A stretch of 5,479 bases of DNA, taken from NCBI GenBank assembly GCA_030151005.1, contig JASLES010000044.1, positions 1 to 5,479 of the forward strand. Direction: 5' to 3'. Under the pieces are notes generated by a model. It worked only from the letters and a program-made list of their open reading frames with translations. It was not told the DNA's origin and ran no database searches. This stretch comes from Silvimonas sp. (lineage in GTDB: Bacteria; Pseudomonadota; Gammaproteobacteria; Burkholderiales; Chitinibacteraceae). How positions within the stretch are numbered: the stretch's first letter is position 1; every line of letters begins with the position of its first letter. This document shows positions 5,291 to 5,479 of this stretch, one piece after another. The translations under genes and the position numbers were made by a program.

Positions 5291-5307
5291 CAACCGCTGT
5301 GCGGTTG
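5291..5307. repeat. Inverted repeat overlapping a candidate -35 box
   Basis: CAACCGC-TGT-GCGGTTG has perfect 7-base arms and a 3-base centre. Its right end shares TTG (5305-5307) with the candidate -35 of the ferredoxin promoter, a typical operator position. Without a T tract on either side it is not a standard terminator. It could be a DNA operator or, in a longer transcript, an RNA hairpin. Confidence 0.5.
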
Positions 5308-5333
5308 TCGCACTGTAAGGAACGTGGGACAAT
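5305..5333 (+). promoter_or_regulatory. Candidate promoter of the ferredoxin gene
   Basis: TTGTCG (5305-5310, 4/6) and GACAAT (5328-5333, 4/6) are separated by 17 bases. A TG one base before the -10 (5325-5326) gives an extended -10 element. Transcription would begin near 5340, leaving a leader of about 36 bases. This is plausible but unproven. Confidence 0.45.
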
Positions 5334-5362
5334 CGCCGCCGTTTCAAACGTACCTGTTTTTG

Positions 5363-5479
<117 letters not shown>

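Overview
The window looks like chromosomal DNA of a betaproteobacterium, with Neisseriales/Chromobacteriaceae as my best guess. The basis is a moderately GC-rich base composition, an RpoH with proteobacterial hallmarks, the gene order ftsY-ftsE-ftsX-rpoH with divergent rsmD, a short-A-domain FtsY and a YfhL-type ferredoxin. The genus is inference; no phylogeny was run. There is no sign of mobile elements, tRNA or rRNA genes, or CRISPR.

Layout. On the + strand at the left edge is the 3' part of a phosphotransferase (APH/choline-kinase fold) gene, cut by the window start. Near its visible beginning lies a 15/16 match to the chromosomal ParB site parS (28-43). A bidirectional hairpin terminator (785-815) separates it from the convergent rpoH. 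The central block is all on the - strand and reads ftsY (4548-3496), ftsE (3463-2810), ftsX (2801-1896), rpoH (1688-834). Divergent from ftsY on the + strand is rsmD (4616-5164). After a 211-base non-coding stretch with several palindromes comes the start of a 4Fe-4S ferredoxin (5376 onward), cut by the right edge.

How the genes work together. FtsY is the SRP receptor for co-translational membrane targeting. FtsE and FtsX form the ABC-type divisome complex that controls septal peptidoglycan hydrolysis. RpoH is the heat-shock sigma factor sigma-32. RsmD methylates 16S rRNA. In E. coli, SRP and FtsY also bring sigma-32 to the inner membrane, so the ftsY-rpoH neighbourhood may be meaningful.

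The most interesting region is the 207-base ftsX-rpoH gap. It contains a perfect CIRCE element (the HrcA operator) lying over a candidate sigma-70-like promoter. Further upstream is a perfect TAGACC-N4-GGTCTA palindrome, the form bound by NemR-like TetR-family repressors, overlapping a second candidate promoter. A weaker sigma-E-like promoter may lie between them. This suggests that this rpoH is transcriptionally controlled by two repressors. The site assignments rest on motif reading alone.
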